From assembly GCA_964564625.1 (NCBI GenBank), contig CAZMBE010000008.1:1-64000 (forward strand): DNA of 64,000 nucleotides, read 5' to 3'. The DNA comes from UBA2185 sp964564625 (GTDB lineage: Bacteria > Desulfobacterota > Syntrophia > Syntrophales > UBA2185). Below are positions 25,744-34,955 of this stretch, piece after piece. The position numbers were made by a program, and so were the translations under genes. Every line of letters begins with the position of its first letter. The first letter of the stretch is position 1. Under the pieces are notes generated by a model. The model made no database searches and had not been told where the DNA came from. It saw nothing but the letters and a program-made list of their open reading frames with translations.

Positions 25744-25936
25744 TCGTTTCACCTCCTTTCGCGTGGTTTGCCTTATTGATAGCAAGTTCTGTTCCACACC
25801 ATGAAAAATATAAGTCATCATGTAATAACAACAGGTTACTGGAATGTTGTGGGGGGATATTTCTGCTTCATTGAGGAAGTATTCCCCTTTCTTTGGGGAA
25901 TAATTCCCTAATGGTGAGATGAGACGAGGCTGCTCA

Positions 25937-26446
25937 TTACCACGTGTTGTAGTGTATTCGCGAGGCATTGAATCGCATCGCAGGCGGTTTTCCCTCCGCA
26001 GGATAACCGATGGGAATTATCGCGAGGGGAACCACATGGTCAGGAATGCCCAGAAGTGCCCGCATGCCCGCAACACGCTCACCTCTCGGATAGAGACCGA
26101 GCCATACTGCCCCTAATCCTTTTGCATGGACCGCAACAAGTATATTTTCTGTTGCCGCGGAGCAATCCTGTACCCAAAAATCCTTGTGTTGTTCTAATTC
26201 CAGGTCACCGCATACCAGAATGGCTACGGAAGCCATCTTTAAGGAATGAGAATACGGGTGAAAGCTGGGTATTTCATCCAGTATTTTCCGATTATTGATT
26301 ACCACAAAATGCCATGGCTGTTGGTTGCCTGCCGAAGGAGCGCTCATGGCAGCATCTAATATTTCTTTCAATACCTTCTCCGGTACCGGTTCTTGTGTAT
26401 ATTTACGAATACTTCTTCTGGAAAGAATCGCATCCATCGCATCCAT
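25937..26446 (-). CDS. Nitroreductase family flavoprotein
   Basis: A 169-residue FMN-binding nitroreductase. AILSRRSIRKYTQEPV opens it, DAAMSAPSAGNQQPWHFVV binds FMN phosphate, and GLGAVWLGLYP with PIGYPAE are the late motifs. It is short compared with NfsB (about 217) and resembles compact anaerobe forms. Dimeric, uses NAD(P)H; natural substrate unknown. Confidence 0.9.
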   Translation of the reverse strand: MDAMDAILSRRSIRKYTQEPVPEKVLKEILDAAMSAPSAGNQQPWHFVVINNRKILDEIPSFHPYSHSLKMASVAILVCGDLELEQHKDFWVQDCSAATENILVAVHAKGLGAVWLGLYPRGERVAGMRALLGIPDHVVPLAIIPIGYPAEGKPPAMRFNASRIHYNTW

Positions 26447-26465
26447 ACATGTTACCTCGTTTCTC

Positions 26466-26849
26466 CTAACGGCCCCGGCAATGAGAGATACCTTTACCGT
26501 AACCCTCCGTTTCTTCGCTTTTTAGCGTGCCTCCTTCAAAGGTAAGGACATAAATAAAATCATTGTCTCCACAATTATAATACCACTTTTCTATCGGTTT
26601 TGTTTTTGCGTGTATTGATGTGTGAGCAGCACGTTCTTTATCTCTGGTTCTTTCAGCCTTTCTATGCTGTCCGGCCTTTTTCTTCGTACCTGCCTTTTCC
26701 TTTGATGTGGGCTTGCCGCACTCGAAAAGCACCTTGGCTTTGGAATCACCGGTACTGACAACACCGCTGCCGCATCGAAAGGCCCAACAATCAACATTTG
26801 TTGCAAGGAAGACGAGCAGGGCAGATATGGAAATAACTGTTTTTATCAT
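26466..26849 (-). CDS. DUF2845-like secreted protein
   Basis: A 127-residue protein with a signal peptide (ISALLVFLATNVDCWA). The mature part matches the DUF2845 pattern: FRCGSGVVSTGDSKAKVLFECGKP, then EKWYYNCGDNDFIYVLTFEGG and a glycine-rich end (EGYGKGIS). An inserted Lys/Arg-rich stretch (KEKAGTKKKAGQHRKAERTR) separates the two halves, longer than usual. Two Cys pairs suggest disulfides. Function of the family is unknown. Confidence 0.75.
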   Translation of the reverse strand: MIKTVISISALLVFLATNVDCWAFRCGSGVVSTGDSKAKVLFECGKPTSKEKAGTKKKAGQHRKAERTRDKERAAHTSIHAKTKPIEKWYYNCGDNDFIYVLTFEGGTLKSEETEGYGKGISHCRGR

Positions 26850-26969
26850 CGCAACGGCCTCTCACAATTGCTGATCGCATCTGAAATACAACACACCTTA
26901 TAGTGAAGGCGTACTTATACACCTGTTGCTCCATTCCAAAAGATTGAAGCAGATACTCCAGATACTGTG

Positions 26970-27134
26970 TTAGCTTTTCCTGCTGGTTTTAGCCGTGAAT
27001 AGGGAGATAAGCTGTTTTACCTTCTTGCTCTTACATTTTGGACATGTAACTTTGCTTTTTTCATGTTCCTTGAAGCTCTGTATCAAGGAAAACTCTTTTT
27101 TGCAGGTTTGACAGAGATACTCATACGTTGGCAT
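26970..27134 (-). CDS. FmdB-type zinc ribbon protein
   Basis: A 54-residue gene. It reads MPTYEYLCQTCKKEF, then CPKCKSKKVKQLISLF, so two CxxC pairs (residues 8-11 and 31-34) make a zinc ribbon as in the FmdB regulatory-protein family. GGAGGAA lies just before the ATG. FmdB-like proteins are small and abundant in anaerobes; regulation of formamidase is known for the founding member only, and the role here is open. Confidence 0.85.
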   Translation of the reverse strand: MPTYEYLCQTCKKEFSLIQSFKEHEKSKVTCPKCKSKKVKQLISLFTAKTSRKS

Positions 27135-27287
27135 AATTTCTTCCTCCATAAAAGAATTATTCTTATTGCTTTTTTCAATAGTATTGTAATGAAATGGGAT
27201 ATATTGTCAAGCACTGTAGATGTAAAAAAATAAAAAAATGTTCCACACCTTGCGTTTCTCATCCCCTCTGCGTGTCGGAAAGGAGAT

Positions 27288-27752
27288 ATGAACACGATGA
27301 CAAGAATATTAATTATCTATCACTCACAAACAGGAACCACTGAAAAGATGGCGCAGGCCGTGGCAGAGGGAGTCCAGATCATCGAAAATGCGGTAGCCAT
27401 GCTGAAGAAGGCCCGGGATGCAACCCTTGATGATCTTTTGGGAGCGGACGGCGTGGCCATTGGTACACCGGAAAACTTCGGTTACATGTCGGGCATGGTC
27501 AAGGATTTTTTCGACAGGACATTTTACGGGGCCCAAGATAAAGTCTTCCGAAAGCCGTATGTCATCTTCATAAGTGCGGGAAACGACGGTACAGGCGCCC
27601 TGAGAGCCATCGAACGGATTGCGCAGGGCTACAAATTCAAACTCGTGTATGATCCTGTCATCTCCCGGGGGACTCTCACCAAAGACGATCTTGTAAGGTG
27701 TCGAGAACTGGGAAGTGTCCTCGCAGCCGGTTGTCAGGCGGGGATATACTGA
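27288..27752 (+). CDS. Flavodoxin-like NAD(P)H:quinone oxidoreductase family protein
   Basis: A 154-residue flavodoxin fold. ILIIYHSQTGTTEKMAQAV is the FMN-phosphate loop, DGVAIGTPENFGYMSGMVKDFFDR the flavin-stacking region, and KPYVIFISAGNDGTGA the last loop. It resembles WrbA-like and short flavodoxin oxidoreductases. An AGGAG ribosome site precedes ATG 27288; a second ATG lies at 27297. It stands alone between a zinc-ribbon gene and purF. Confidence 0.85.
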   Translation: MNTMTRILIIYHSQTGTTEKMAQAVAEGVQIIENAVAMLKKARDATLDDLLGADGVAIGTPENFGYMSGMVKDFFDRTFYGAQDKVFRKPYVIFISAGNDGTGALRAIERIAQGYKFKLVYDPVISRGTLTKDDLVRCRELGSVLAAGCQAGIY

Positions 27753-27772
27753 TGTGTCAGGCCACGTACACC

Positions 27773-27848
27773 ATCGGCAAAAGCCGATAGCGTGAGGATT
27801 CAAGTGGTCCAGTGATTAGAGATTTTTCTGCCAGTCCCGGAGTGGGAC
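27773..27848. terminator. Hairpins between flavodoxin gene and purF
   Basis: ATCGGC-aaaa-GCCGAT (27773-27788) and GTCCC-ggagt-GGGAC (27834-27848) are two stem-loops in the spacer between converging genes. Neither has a strong T tract, so the termination role is tentative. Confidence 0.4.
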
Positions 27849-27903
27849 AATAAAGAAATCTGTTCTGCATGGAGATCGTTCAGGACGTTGTTATACGTTA
27901 CTC

Positions 27904-29283
27904 TCAGGTTTCGACCAGGGGACTTACACCGTCCCAGCATTTCAGACACAGGGCATTTTTCGGAATGCCCAAGGCTTTCACAAACGCACCAATGCTGTTG
28001 TATTTCACTGAATCCGCGCCGATTGTGGAGGCTATCCACATTTCAAGCTCCCTCAGTTTTTTCATCGTCGTAATGTTCCCTGATCTAAAGAATTGCCTGG
28101 CAGCAAGCTCTTCATACGAGCGTGTTGAAACGCCATAATCGCAGGGGTACATAAGAGGAGGACAAGCGATTCGGACATGGACTTCTCTGGCGCCCGCTTT
28201 TTTCAGATCCTTCACTTTGTTGAGTATCTGTGTTCCCCGGACGATTGAATCATCGCAGAGGACAATTCTTTTCCCCTCAACGGCATAGGGGAGGACGGAA
28301 AGCTTCCGCTTGGCCATCTTTTCCCGTGCAGCCTGGGTAGACTGGGTATAGCTGCGGTCTGCATAACGGTTATACAGAAATACCTCCTGGTAGGTGATCC
28401 CTGAGCGCCTGTGGTACCCAAGGGCATGACCAATTCCAGACATGGGAACCGGAGAAACGACGTCTGCAGAAAGGCCTCCCTCATCAATGTCTCGTTTCGC
28501 AAGGCTCTGCCCCAGGTTATTGCGTGCCTCCTGCACAAAGAGACCGTCAATGACGGAATCGATGCTGGCCGTATAGGCCCATTCAAAAGCGCAGTGGGCT
28601 CTGCGGGGTGATTTCAGCTGTTGCACCGTATGAAAACCGTTCTGATCGATAAGGACGATTTCGCCGGGACGGACATCCCGCACTACCTCCATTTCCAGGT
28701 TCTGGAAGGCACGCGATTCTGAACTTACCGCATAACGCCCCGCATCCTGACCCAGGATAAGGGGACGGAAGCCATAGCAGTCCCTCGCGGCATAGATCCC
28801 TTCGCGCGCGAGGATGATGAGACAGTAGGCGCCTTTCACCTTGTTCGCGATGGCGGAAATGCCGGATACAATATCCCCCGCTTCAATGATGATCTGCGAG
28901 AGAATCTCAACGCTGTACCCGCGATAGAACGCTTTGCCCTGATCTTTCAGCTCCCGTATAAGCGTATCGGCATTCATGATATTCCCACTAAAGGCTATGG
29001 CGATCTCTCCCAGCCTCGATTGCGAGGTAACCGGCTGACGCTCCCACAGGCTCACATGACCGATACCCATGTTGCCTTTCAGATATGCCAGTTCCCGGTC
29101 ATCGAAGGTTATGGCCACTTTGCCGTAATGGGTTACCATGTGGATTTTACCATCGAAGGTTGCGATGCCGCAATATTCCTGACCCCGGTGCTGGAGAAAA
29201 TCGAGGCCGCTGTAGATATCATCCACGCACTCGGTACTTGAGGAGATTCCGAATACTCCACAATTGTCGCGAATTTCGCTCAT
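27904..29283 (-). CDS. purF: Amidophosphoribosyltransferase (Fe-S type)
   Basis: A 459-residue enzyme for the first step of purine synthesis, PRPP plus glutamine to phosphoribosylamine. The ATG at 29283 with GAGGAAG upstream gives a short propeptide MSEIRDN before the catalytic Cys of CGVFGI. The PRTase loop VLCDDSIVRGTQ is present. Four cysteines in CAFEWAY, YPCDYG and CLKC match the 4Fe-4S ligands of the Bacillus-type enzyme, an oxygen-sensitive form suited to an anaerobe. It lies 19 bases after carB and shares its promoter. Confidence 0.95.
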   Translation of the reverse strand: MSEIRDNCGVFGISSSTECVDDIYSGLDFLQHRGQEYCGIATFDGKIHMVTHYGKVAITFDDRELAYLKGNMGIGHVSLWERQPVTSQSRLGEIAIAFSGNIMNADTLIRELKDQGKAFYRGYSVEILSQIIIEAGDIVSGISAIANKVKGAYCLIILAREGIYAARDCYGFRPLILGQDAGRYAVSSESRAFQNLEMEVVRDVRPGEIVLIDQNGFHTVQQLKSPRRAHCAFEWAYTASIDSVIDGLFVQEARNNLGQSLAKRDIDEGGLSADVVSPVPMSGIGHALGYHRRSGITYQEVFLYNRYADRSYTQSTQAAREKMAKRKLSVLPYAVEGKRIVLCDDSIVRGTQILNKVKDLKKAGAREVHVRIACPPLMYPCDYGVSTRSYEELAARQFFRSGNITTMKKLRELEMWIASTIGADSVKYNSIGAFVKALGIPKNALCLKCWDGVSPLVET

Positions 29284-29302
29284 GTGTACTTCCTCTTCTC
29301 GA

Positions 29303-32300
29303 TCACTTGATATCCGTATGATATGCCTGCAGGGATTTGGCACGGCTGTGTCCCTGGCGGTTTGCCGCAATCCCTTTGGCGGCCGCAACCGCCGCCGCGA
29401 TTGTCGTGATGTAGGGAATCTTGTACTTGATCGCGTTTTTCCTTATATATGAATCGTCGTACTTTCCAAGCCTTCCGTTGGGTGTATTGATAACCAGCTG
29501 GATTTCCCTGTTCTTGATGCAATCAACGATATTCGGCCGTCCCTCATGCATCTTCAGAATTGGTTCTGCCTTGATACCCTCCTTGAGGAGGAACAGGCAG
29601 GTTCCCTCCGTTGCCCTGATCTGGAATCCAAGGTTTTGAAAATCTCGTGCTACCGAGAGGACTCCCCTCTTGTCTTTATCCTCCACGGTAATCAAGATGG
29701 TGCCCTTGTCGGGCAGCGCTTGATGGGCGGCTTCCTGTGCTTTATAAAAGGCAAGTCCGAAAGAATCGGCGAGTCCAAGTACCTCCCCGGTGGAACGCAT
29801 CTCCGGCCCCAGAACAGGATCCACTTCTTGGAACATATTGAAGGGGAAAACCGCTTCTTTTACGCCGAAGTGCCTGATGGTTTTCTTGTTGAGGTTCAGG
29901 TCCGTGAGTTTCTTCCCCAGCATGACCTGGGTGGCAATGCGCGCCATGGAAATGTTACAGACTTTGGATACGAGGGGTACCGTTCTGGAGGCCCGCGGAT
30001 TCGCTTCCAGGATGTACACCACATCGTCGGCTATGGCGTACTGGATATTCATAAGGCCGACGACATTGAATTCCACGGCGATCTTTTTTGTGTAGTCGCA
30101 GATAGTATCGATATGCCGCACGGGAATGCTGAGGGGTGGAATCACACAGGCCGAATCCCCCGAGTGTATCCCGGCAAGCTCGATGTGCTCCATGACCGCG
30201 GGGACAAAGGCATCGGTTCCGTCGGAAATCGCATCCGCCTCTGCCTCAATCGCATTTTCCAGAAATTTATCTATGAGAATGGGACGCTCCGGCGTCACCC
30301 CTACTGCGGCAGCCACATAACGTCTGAGCATATCTTCGTCGTGAACCACTTCCATGCCCCGCCCGCCGAGAACGTAAGACGGCCGAACCATAAGGGGGTA
30401 GCCTATTTTCCCGGCAATCTTTACAGCCTCCGCAAGGGTACTCGCCATTCCCGACTCCGGCATGGGGATGCCCAGCTTCTTCATCATCTGGCGAAAACGG
30501 TCCCTGTCTTCAGCAAGATCGATGGTCTCCGGCGAAGTTCCGATAATCGTGACGCCTGCCTGATGGAGTTCATTGGCAATATTCAGCGGGGTCTGTCCCC
30601 CGAACTGGACGATCACTCCGTCAGGCTTCTCCTTGTCATGGATGCTCAGCACGTCCTCCACGGTAAGGGGTTCAAAATAGAGTTTATTGGACGTATCGTA
30701 GTCCGTGGAAACCGTCTCAGGGTTACAATTCACCATAATGGATTCGTAACCCTCATCACGAATGGCAAAGGCGGCATGAACACAGCAGTAATCGAATTCG
30801 ATCCCCTGGCCGATCCGATTGGGGCCGCCCCCCAGAACCATGATCTTTTTGCGATCGCTTACCTTCACTTTGTCAGGGGCATTGTACGTCGAGTAATAAT
30901 ATGCCGCATCTTCCACGCCACTGACCGGTACAGGTTCCCAGCTTTGCTTCATCCCTAGCGCCAGGCGCCGCTCTCGTAGTAACTTTTCAGAATCACCGAG
31001 GAGCATGGCAAGGTACCGGTCTGAAAACCCGTCCTTTTTTGCCCGCCGTAACAGCTCGTCGGGCAGGGTTTTTATGCGATACGTGCGAATCTGCTCCTCA
31101 AGCGCTACAAGCTCTTTCATCTGTTCGATAAACCAGGACTTGATGTAGGTTTTTTTGTGGAGGTCTTCAACAGAGGCTCCTTTTCTCAGAGCCTCGTACA
31201 TGATAAATTGCCGTTCGCTGGAGGGCTCATAGAGGAGATCCATGAGTTCTTCGAGTGTCTTCTCGTGCAAATCCTTCACAAAGCCGAGTCCGTAACGGCC
31301 CTTTTCAAGCGATCGAATGGACTTTTGGAAGGCTTCTTTGTACGTCTTCCCGATGCTCATGACCTCGCCTACCGCCCGCATCTGGGTGCCCAGTTTGTCC
31401 TCGGCGCCGGAAAATTTCTCAAAGTCCCAGCGGGCAAATTTTACCACCACATAGTCTCCCCAGGGCGTATATTTATCAAGGGTACCTTCACGCCAGTAAG
31501 GCATTTCATCAAGGGTAAGACCCCCTGCGAGGAGTGATGAGACATACGCAATGGGAAAACCCGTCGCCTTTGAGGCCAACGCAGAAGAGCGCGAAGTTCT
31601 GGGATTTATCTCAATTACGACCACCCGCCCCGTTTCTGGATCGTGGGCAAATTGGATGTTGGTACCGCCGATTACCTGTATGGCCTCGACAATGTCATAT
31701 GAATATTTCTGCAGTCGCTGCTGGAGAGCGGGGTCGATGGTAAGCATGGGAGCCGTGCAGTAGGAATCCCCCGTGTGTACCCCCATGGCGTCCACGTTCT
31801 CGATGAAGCAGACCGTGATCATCTGGTTCTTGGCGTCGCGCACGACCTCGAGCTCCAGCTCTTCCCAGCCAAGCACCGATTCCTCTATGAGAATCTGCCC
31901 CAATAGGCTCGCGGATATGCCACGGCTTGCGACGGTGCGGAGCTCTTCAAGGTTGTAGACCAAGCCTCCTCCGGTTCCACCCATGGTATACGCGGGCCGG
32001 ATAACCACGGGGTAGCCGATCCTCGCCGCGATCTCACCAGCTTTTTCAACACTGTACGCGGGTTCGCTCTCGGGCATCTCGATCCCCAGCTTGTTCATCG
32101 TCTCCTTGAAGGCAATGCGATCTTCTCCCCTTTCAATGGCATCCACCTGAACTCCTATGACCTTGACGCCGTACTTCTCGAGGACACCCGCTCGGTGGAG
32201 CTCCGAAGTAAGGTTGAGGCCATTCTGACCGCCGAGATTCGGCAGAATTGCGTCGGGACGTTCATTTTCGATTATTTCCGTCAGGTACTGCAGATTCAGA

Positions 32301-32503
32301 GGTTCCACATACGTGGCATCGGCCATTCCCGGATCTGTCATGATCGTGGCAGGGTTGGAATTTACCAGGACGATCTCATACCCGAGCTTCCGTAAGGCTT
32401 TGCACGCCTGGGTGCCCGAATAATCGAACTCGCACGCTTGACCGATCACGATGGGACCGGAACCGATAATTAATACTTTGTGAATGTCAGGACGTTTTGG
32501 CAT
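29303..32503 (-). CDS. carB: Carbamoyl-phosphate synthase large subunit
   Basis: A 1066-residue large subunit with two ATP-grasp halves: first half from VLIIGSGPIVIGQACEFDYSG, second from IMVLGGGPNRIGQGIEFDYC near residue 555, and an MGS-like allosteric domain at the C-terminus (FQNLGFQIRATEGTCLFLLK). It makes carbamoyl phosphate for pyrimidines and arginine with CarA, which is not in this window. The ATG at 32503 is used; a GTG precedes it. It heads a carB-purF transcript joining pyrimidine/arginine and purine synthesis. Confidence 0.97.
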   Translation of the reverse strand: MPKRPDIHKVLIIGSGPIVIGQACEFDYSGTQACKALRKLGYEIVLVNSNPATIMTDPGMADATYVEPLNLQYLTEIIENERPDAILPNLGGQNGLNLTSELHRAGVLEKYGVKVIGVQVDAIERGEDRIAFKETMNKLGIEMPESEPAYSVEKAGEIAARIGYPVVIRPAYTMGGTGGGLVYNLEELRTVASRGISASLLGQILIEESVLGWEELELEVVRDAKNQMITVCFIENVDAMGVHTGDSYCTAPMLTIDPALQQRLQKYSYDIVEAIQVIGGTNIQFAHDPETGRVVVIEINPRTSRSSALASKATGFPIAYVSSLLAGGLTLDEMPYWREGTLDKYTPWGDYVVVKFARWDFEKFSGAEDKLGTQMRAVGEVMSIGKTYKEAFQKSIRSLEKGRYGLGFVKDLHEKTLEELMDLLYEPSSERQFIMYEALRKGASVEDLHKKTYIKSWFIEQMKELVALEEQIRTYRIKTLPDELLRRAKKDGFSDRYLAMLLGDSEKLLRERRLALGMKQSWEPVPVSGVEDAAYYYSTYNAPDKVKVSDRKKIMVLGGGPNRIGQGIEFDYCCVHAAFAIRDEGYESIMVNCNPETVSTDYDTSNKLYFEPLTVEDVLSIHDKEKPDGVIVQFGGQTPLNIANELHQAGVTIIGTSPETIDLAEDRDRFRQMMKKLGIPMPESGMASTLAEAVKIAGKIGYPLMVRPSYVLGGRGMEVVHDEDMLRRYVAAAVGVTPERPILIDKFLENAIEAEADAISDGTDAFVPAVMEHIELAGIHSGDSACVIPPLSIPVRHIDTICDYTKKIAVEFNVVGLMNIQYAIADDVVYILEANPRASRTVPLVSKVCNISMARIATQVMLGKKLTDLNLNKKTIRHFGVKEAVFPFNMFQEVDPVLGPEMRSTGEVLGLADSFGLAFYKAQEAAHQALPDKGTILITVEDKDKRGVLSVARDFQNLGFQIRATEGTCLFLLKEGIKAEPILKMHEGRPNIVDCIKNREIQLVINTPNGRLGKYDDSYIRKNAIKYKIPYITTIAAAVAAAKGIAANRQGHSRAKSLQAYHTDIK

Positions 32504-32736
32504 CACATGATCCTTTTCTTGTTCGTGGATGAGCGCCGTCTCTTCACTCCTTCCCTGCCCCGAAAAGCGGGTGGAAAGAGGATTGCTCCTATGTACACAT
32601 CTTGACTTTTATAATTATTTACATTCCTTTAGTTAATGACCCGAAGTAATCCGGTGGGATGTTCGGAGGTGGACTGTATATACAAAAACGTTACGTTCTA
32701 AGCCAGTTACATTACAATAATGTGAAAATCGATCCG

Positions 32737-32765
32737 AATATAGGGGAGTCATATTGTCATGTCAA
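32737..32765 (-). promoter_or_regulatory. Sigma-70-type promoter of carB-purF
   Basis: On the minus strand TTGACA, a 17-base spacer and TATATT fit consensus very well. It sits about 235 bases before carB, so the leader is roughly 225 bases, long enough for attenuation. No ORF in the leader is obvious. Confidence 0.65.
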
Positions 32766-32775
32766 GGTAAAAAAC

Positions 32776-34212
32776 TCATCCCTTGATGCAGCCCAGCGCC
32801 TTAAGCTTGGCGACCTTTTTGGAGATGCCGGCCTTGTGAACAACATCTACTACCTGATCCAGATTTTTGTATGCCTCCGGTATCTCCTCCTGCAGCGTTC
32901 CTTTGCCGCTGGCCATAATGATGATGCCTTTATCAGCCATTTCCCGCGCTATTGCCCTTCCACGGCTCGCCTTTGTTGCCTGGGTCCGGCTCATGAGACG
33001 CCCGGCGCCATGACAGGTGCTCCCGAACGTTTCCGCAAAGGCTTTCTCCGTTCCGGCAAGGACATAGGAACCCGTTCCCATATCGCCGGGGATTAAAACC
33101 GGTTGACCGACTTTGCGGTATCTCGCAGGAAGGGCGGAGTGACCCGGGGGAAACGCCCGTGTCGCGCCTTTCCGGTGCACACACAGTGTAGTCTCTTTTC
33201 CATCTACGACACACGTTTCGATCTTGGCGATGTTATGGCAGACGTCGTAAAGCAAGCGCATGCCCAATTCCCGGGGTCCCTTTTTCAAAACATGTTCGAA
33301 GGTCTCTCTTGTCCAGTGCATCAGCATCTGGCGGTTTGCCCAGGCGTAATTGGCAGCACAGGCCATGGCGGCAAGGTACTCCTTCCCTCGCGGCGAATCC
33401 AGATAGGCACAGGCTAACTGCCTGTCAGGAAGGGGTATGTTAAGTTCGCCAAGATGTTTCACCATCCTTGCCAGGTAATCATCACAGACCTGGTAGCCGA
33501 GACCCCGGGATCCGCTGTGAATAAGGACGGTAATCTGACCTTCTTCCAGTCCGAATGCGGAGGCCGCTGTTGCATCAAAAATTTTCTCAACAACCTCGAT
33601 CTCCAGAAAATGGTTCCCCGATCCCAGGGTGCCCAACTGCTCCCGTCCGCGTTCAAGAGCCCGGGTACTTACCATTTCAGGGTCGGCATCCGCTATTGCT
33701 CCCCTGTCTTCGGTGGTTTCCAGATCCTCGTCTGTTCCATAACCATTGTCCACTGCCCACTTTGCCCCTTCAATCAGAACCTTTCTTTCCTCTTTCGGAG
33801 AGAGCTTGAGGGCGCCCTTGGAACCAACGCCGGAAGGAATATCACGAAAAAGTGCACCGACCAGGTCACGCATGCGTTCCCTGACATCTTCATACACGAG
33901 GCGTGTCGTAACAAGCCTGCATCCACAGTTGATATCGTAGCCGACACCGCCCGGGGAAATAATGCCGTCTTGAAGATCGAAGGCGGCCACACCGCCTATG
34001 GGGAAACCATAGCCCCAGTGCATATCGGGCATGGCCAGGGAATACTTCACTATCCCGGGGAGGTGCGCCACATTCGCCACCTGCTTAGGGCTTTCATCGG
34101 CGCCCATTTCCTTGATAAGGCGTTCGCTCGCATAAATGATTCCCGGGACCTTCATGCCACCGGTTTGGGGAACCATCCACCGGCAATCATCAATTTTCTT
34201 AAGTCCAGTCAT
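32776..34212 (-). CDS. rtcB: RNA-splicing ligase RtcB
   Basis: A 478-residue 3'-phosphate RNA ligase. MPDMHWGYGFPIGGVAA and GGVGYDINCGCRLV carry metal ligands (Cys and His), NHFLEIEVV holds others, and STCHGAGRLMSRTQA has the guanylylated histidine. It joins 2',3'-cyclic phosphate ends to 5'-OH ends with GTP and Mn. The archease gene lies 161 bases upstream on the same strand, so both act together as RtcB plus its activator. A palindromic element sits between them. Confidence 0.95.
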   Translation of the reverse strand: MTGLKKIDDCRWMVPQTGGMKVPGIIYASERLIKEMGADESPKQVANVAHLPGIVKYSLAMPDMHWGYGFPIGGVAAFDLQDGIISPGGVGYDINCGCRLVTTRLVYEDVRERMRDLVGALFRDIPSGVGSKGALKLSPKEERKVLIEGAKWAVDNGYGTDEDLETTEDRGAIADADPEMVSTRALERGREQLGTLGSGNHFLEIEVVEKIFDATAASAFGLEEGQITVLIHSGSRGLGYQVCDDYLARMVKHLGELNIPLPDRQLACAYLDSPRGKEYLAAMACAANYAWANRQMLMHWTRETFEHVLKKGPRELGMRLLYDVCHNIAKIETCVVDGKETTLCVHRKGATRAFPPGHSALPARYRKVGQPVLIPGDMGTGSYVLAGTEKAFAETFGSTCHGAGRLMSRTQATKASRGRAIAREMADKGIIIMASGKGTLQEEIPEAYKNLDQVVDVVHKAGISKKVAKLKALGCIKG

Positions 34213-34250
34213 TATGTTCTCACAAAAAAATCATAACCCGTGTTGAAATA

Positions 34251-34375
34251 GACGGCTTCGTAAAAAGTCCAGAGGCAAGGCGCGCAAATCACGAGGAATG
34301 AGGCGTACACAGATGTACGTCGCAGTGACGAGAGATGCAGCGCAACGCAGCATATGAACTTTTTACGAAGTCGTC
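34251..34375. repeat. Inverted-repeat intergenic element (MITE-like)
   Basis: About 125 bases bounded by near-perfect inverted ends: GACGGCTTCGTAAAAAGTC at the left and GAACTTTTTACGAAGTCGTC at the right. The core is GC-rich and contains gatgcagcgcaacgcagc. It looks like a non-autonomous mobile or REP-like unit; elements with this end sequence are, from memory, repeated in Syntrophales-type genomes. Its right end overlaps the archease stop codon (34374-34376). Only one copy is in the window. Confidence 0.75.
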
Positions 34376-34790
34376 AGACATCAAAAATAACCCTTCCTAT
34401 CCACCCATCCGGTGTTTCTCTGACCGTAACCTGATGATAGGTTACCGCTTTTATTTCCGTATTAATCCTGTGCGTTGATGAATCAAAGCGCTCCCCCGAT
34501 ACTGCCCCCTTCAAATGTTGCGGATCTATTTCCATAATGGAATACTCTTTCAGCAAAATTCCCTCGCCGTTAAATAGGTACAGAACTTCACGCAGATAGT
34601 TTACCAGGAGGTCTTCCCAGCCCGTTCCCTCGACGGTTATTTTTCTCTCCTCACGTGCGCGTACACGGCTCAGGTCGGTAATCGTATCAAATACGGCAAA
34701 GGCAGCATTCGCAAACAGCTCCTGCACCGTTTTGCCGAATATTTCCATTCCCAAATCTGCCGTATGATCAAAGATCCTGTATCTGTCCAT
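34374..34790 (-). CDS. Archease, RtcB activator
   Basis: A 138-residue archease. RIFDHTADLGMEIFGKTVQELFANAAFAVF is the signature, WEDLLVNYLREVLYLFN a later helix, and the C-terminus is the usual RVIFDV. Archease speeds RtcB turnover and broadens its nucleotide use. It precedes rtcB on the same strand. Its last codon and stop run into the right end of an inverted-repeat element, so that element may have set the current C-terminus. Confidence 0.93.
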   Translation of the reverse strand: MDRYRIFDHTADLGMEIFGKTVQELFANAAFAVFDTITDLSRVRAREERKITVEGTGWEDLLVNYLREVLYLFNGEGILLKEYSIMEIDPQHLKGAVSGERFDSSTHRINTEIKAVTYHQVTVRETPDGWIGRVIFDV

Positions 34791-34881
34791 AGTACGCTAT
34801 ACTCTATCATACATACCGTCATAACTTCCACAACCATGTTATGAAACATTCTGTATAGTACCCCAATCACACAAGATAATA

Positions 34882-34928
34882 AAAATCCCCCATCGCCCCT
34901 CTTTGCACAGGGAGGTTGGGGGAATTTT
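34882..34928 (-). terminator. Rho-independent terminator downstream of gyrA
   Basis: On the minus strand AAAATTCCCCCA pairs with TGGGGGATTTT, with a nested CCTCCCTG/GAGGGG stem, and T residues follow. It lies 27 bases after the gyrA stop and separates gyrA from archease. Confidence 0.75.
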
Positions 34929-34955
34929 GAGCCGCCATGCACCATTGCGTAAAAT

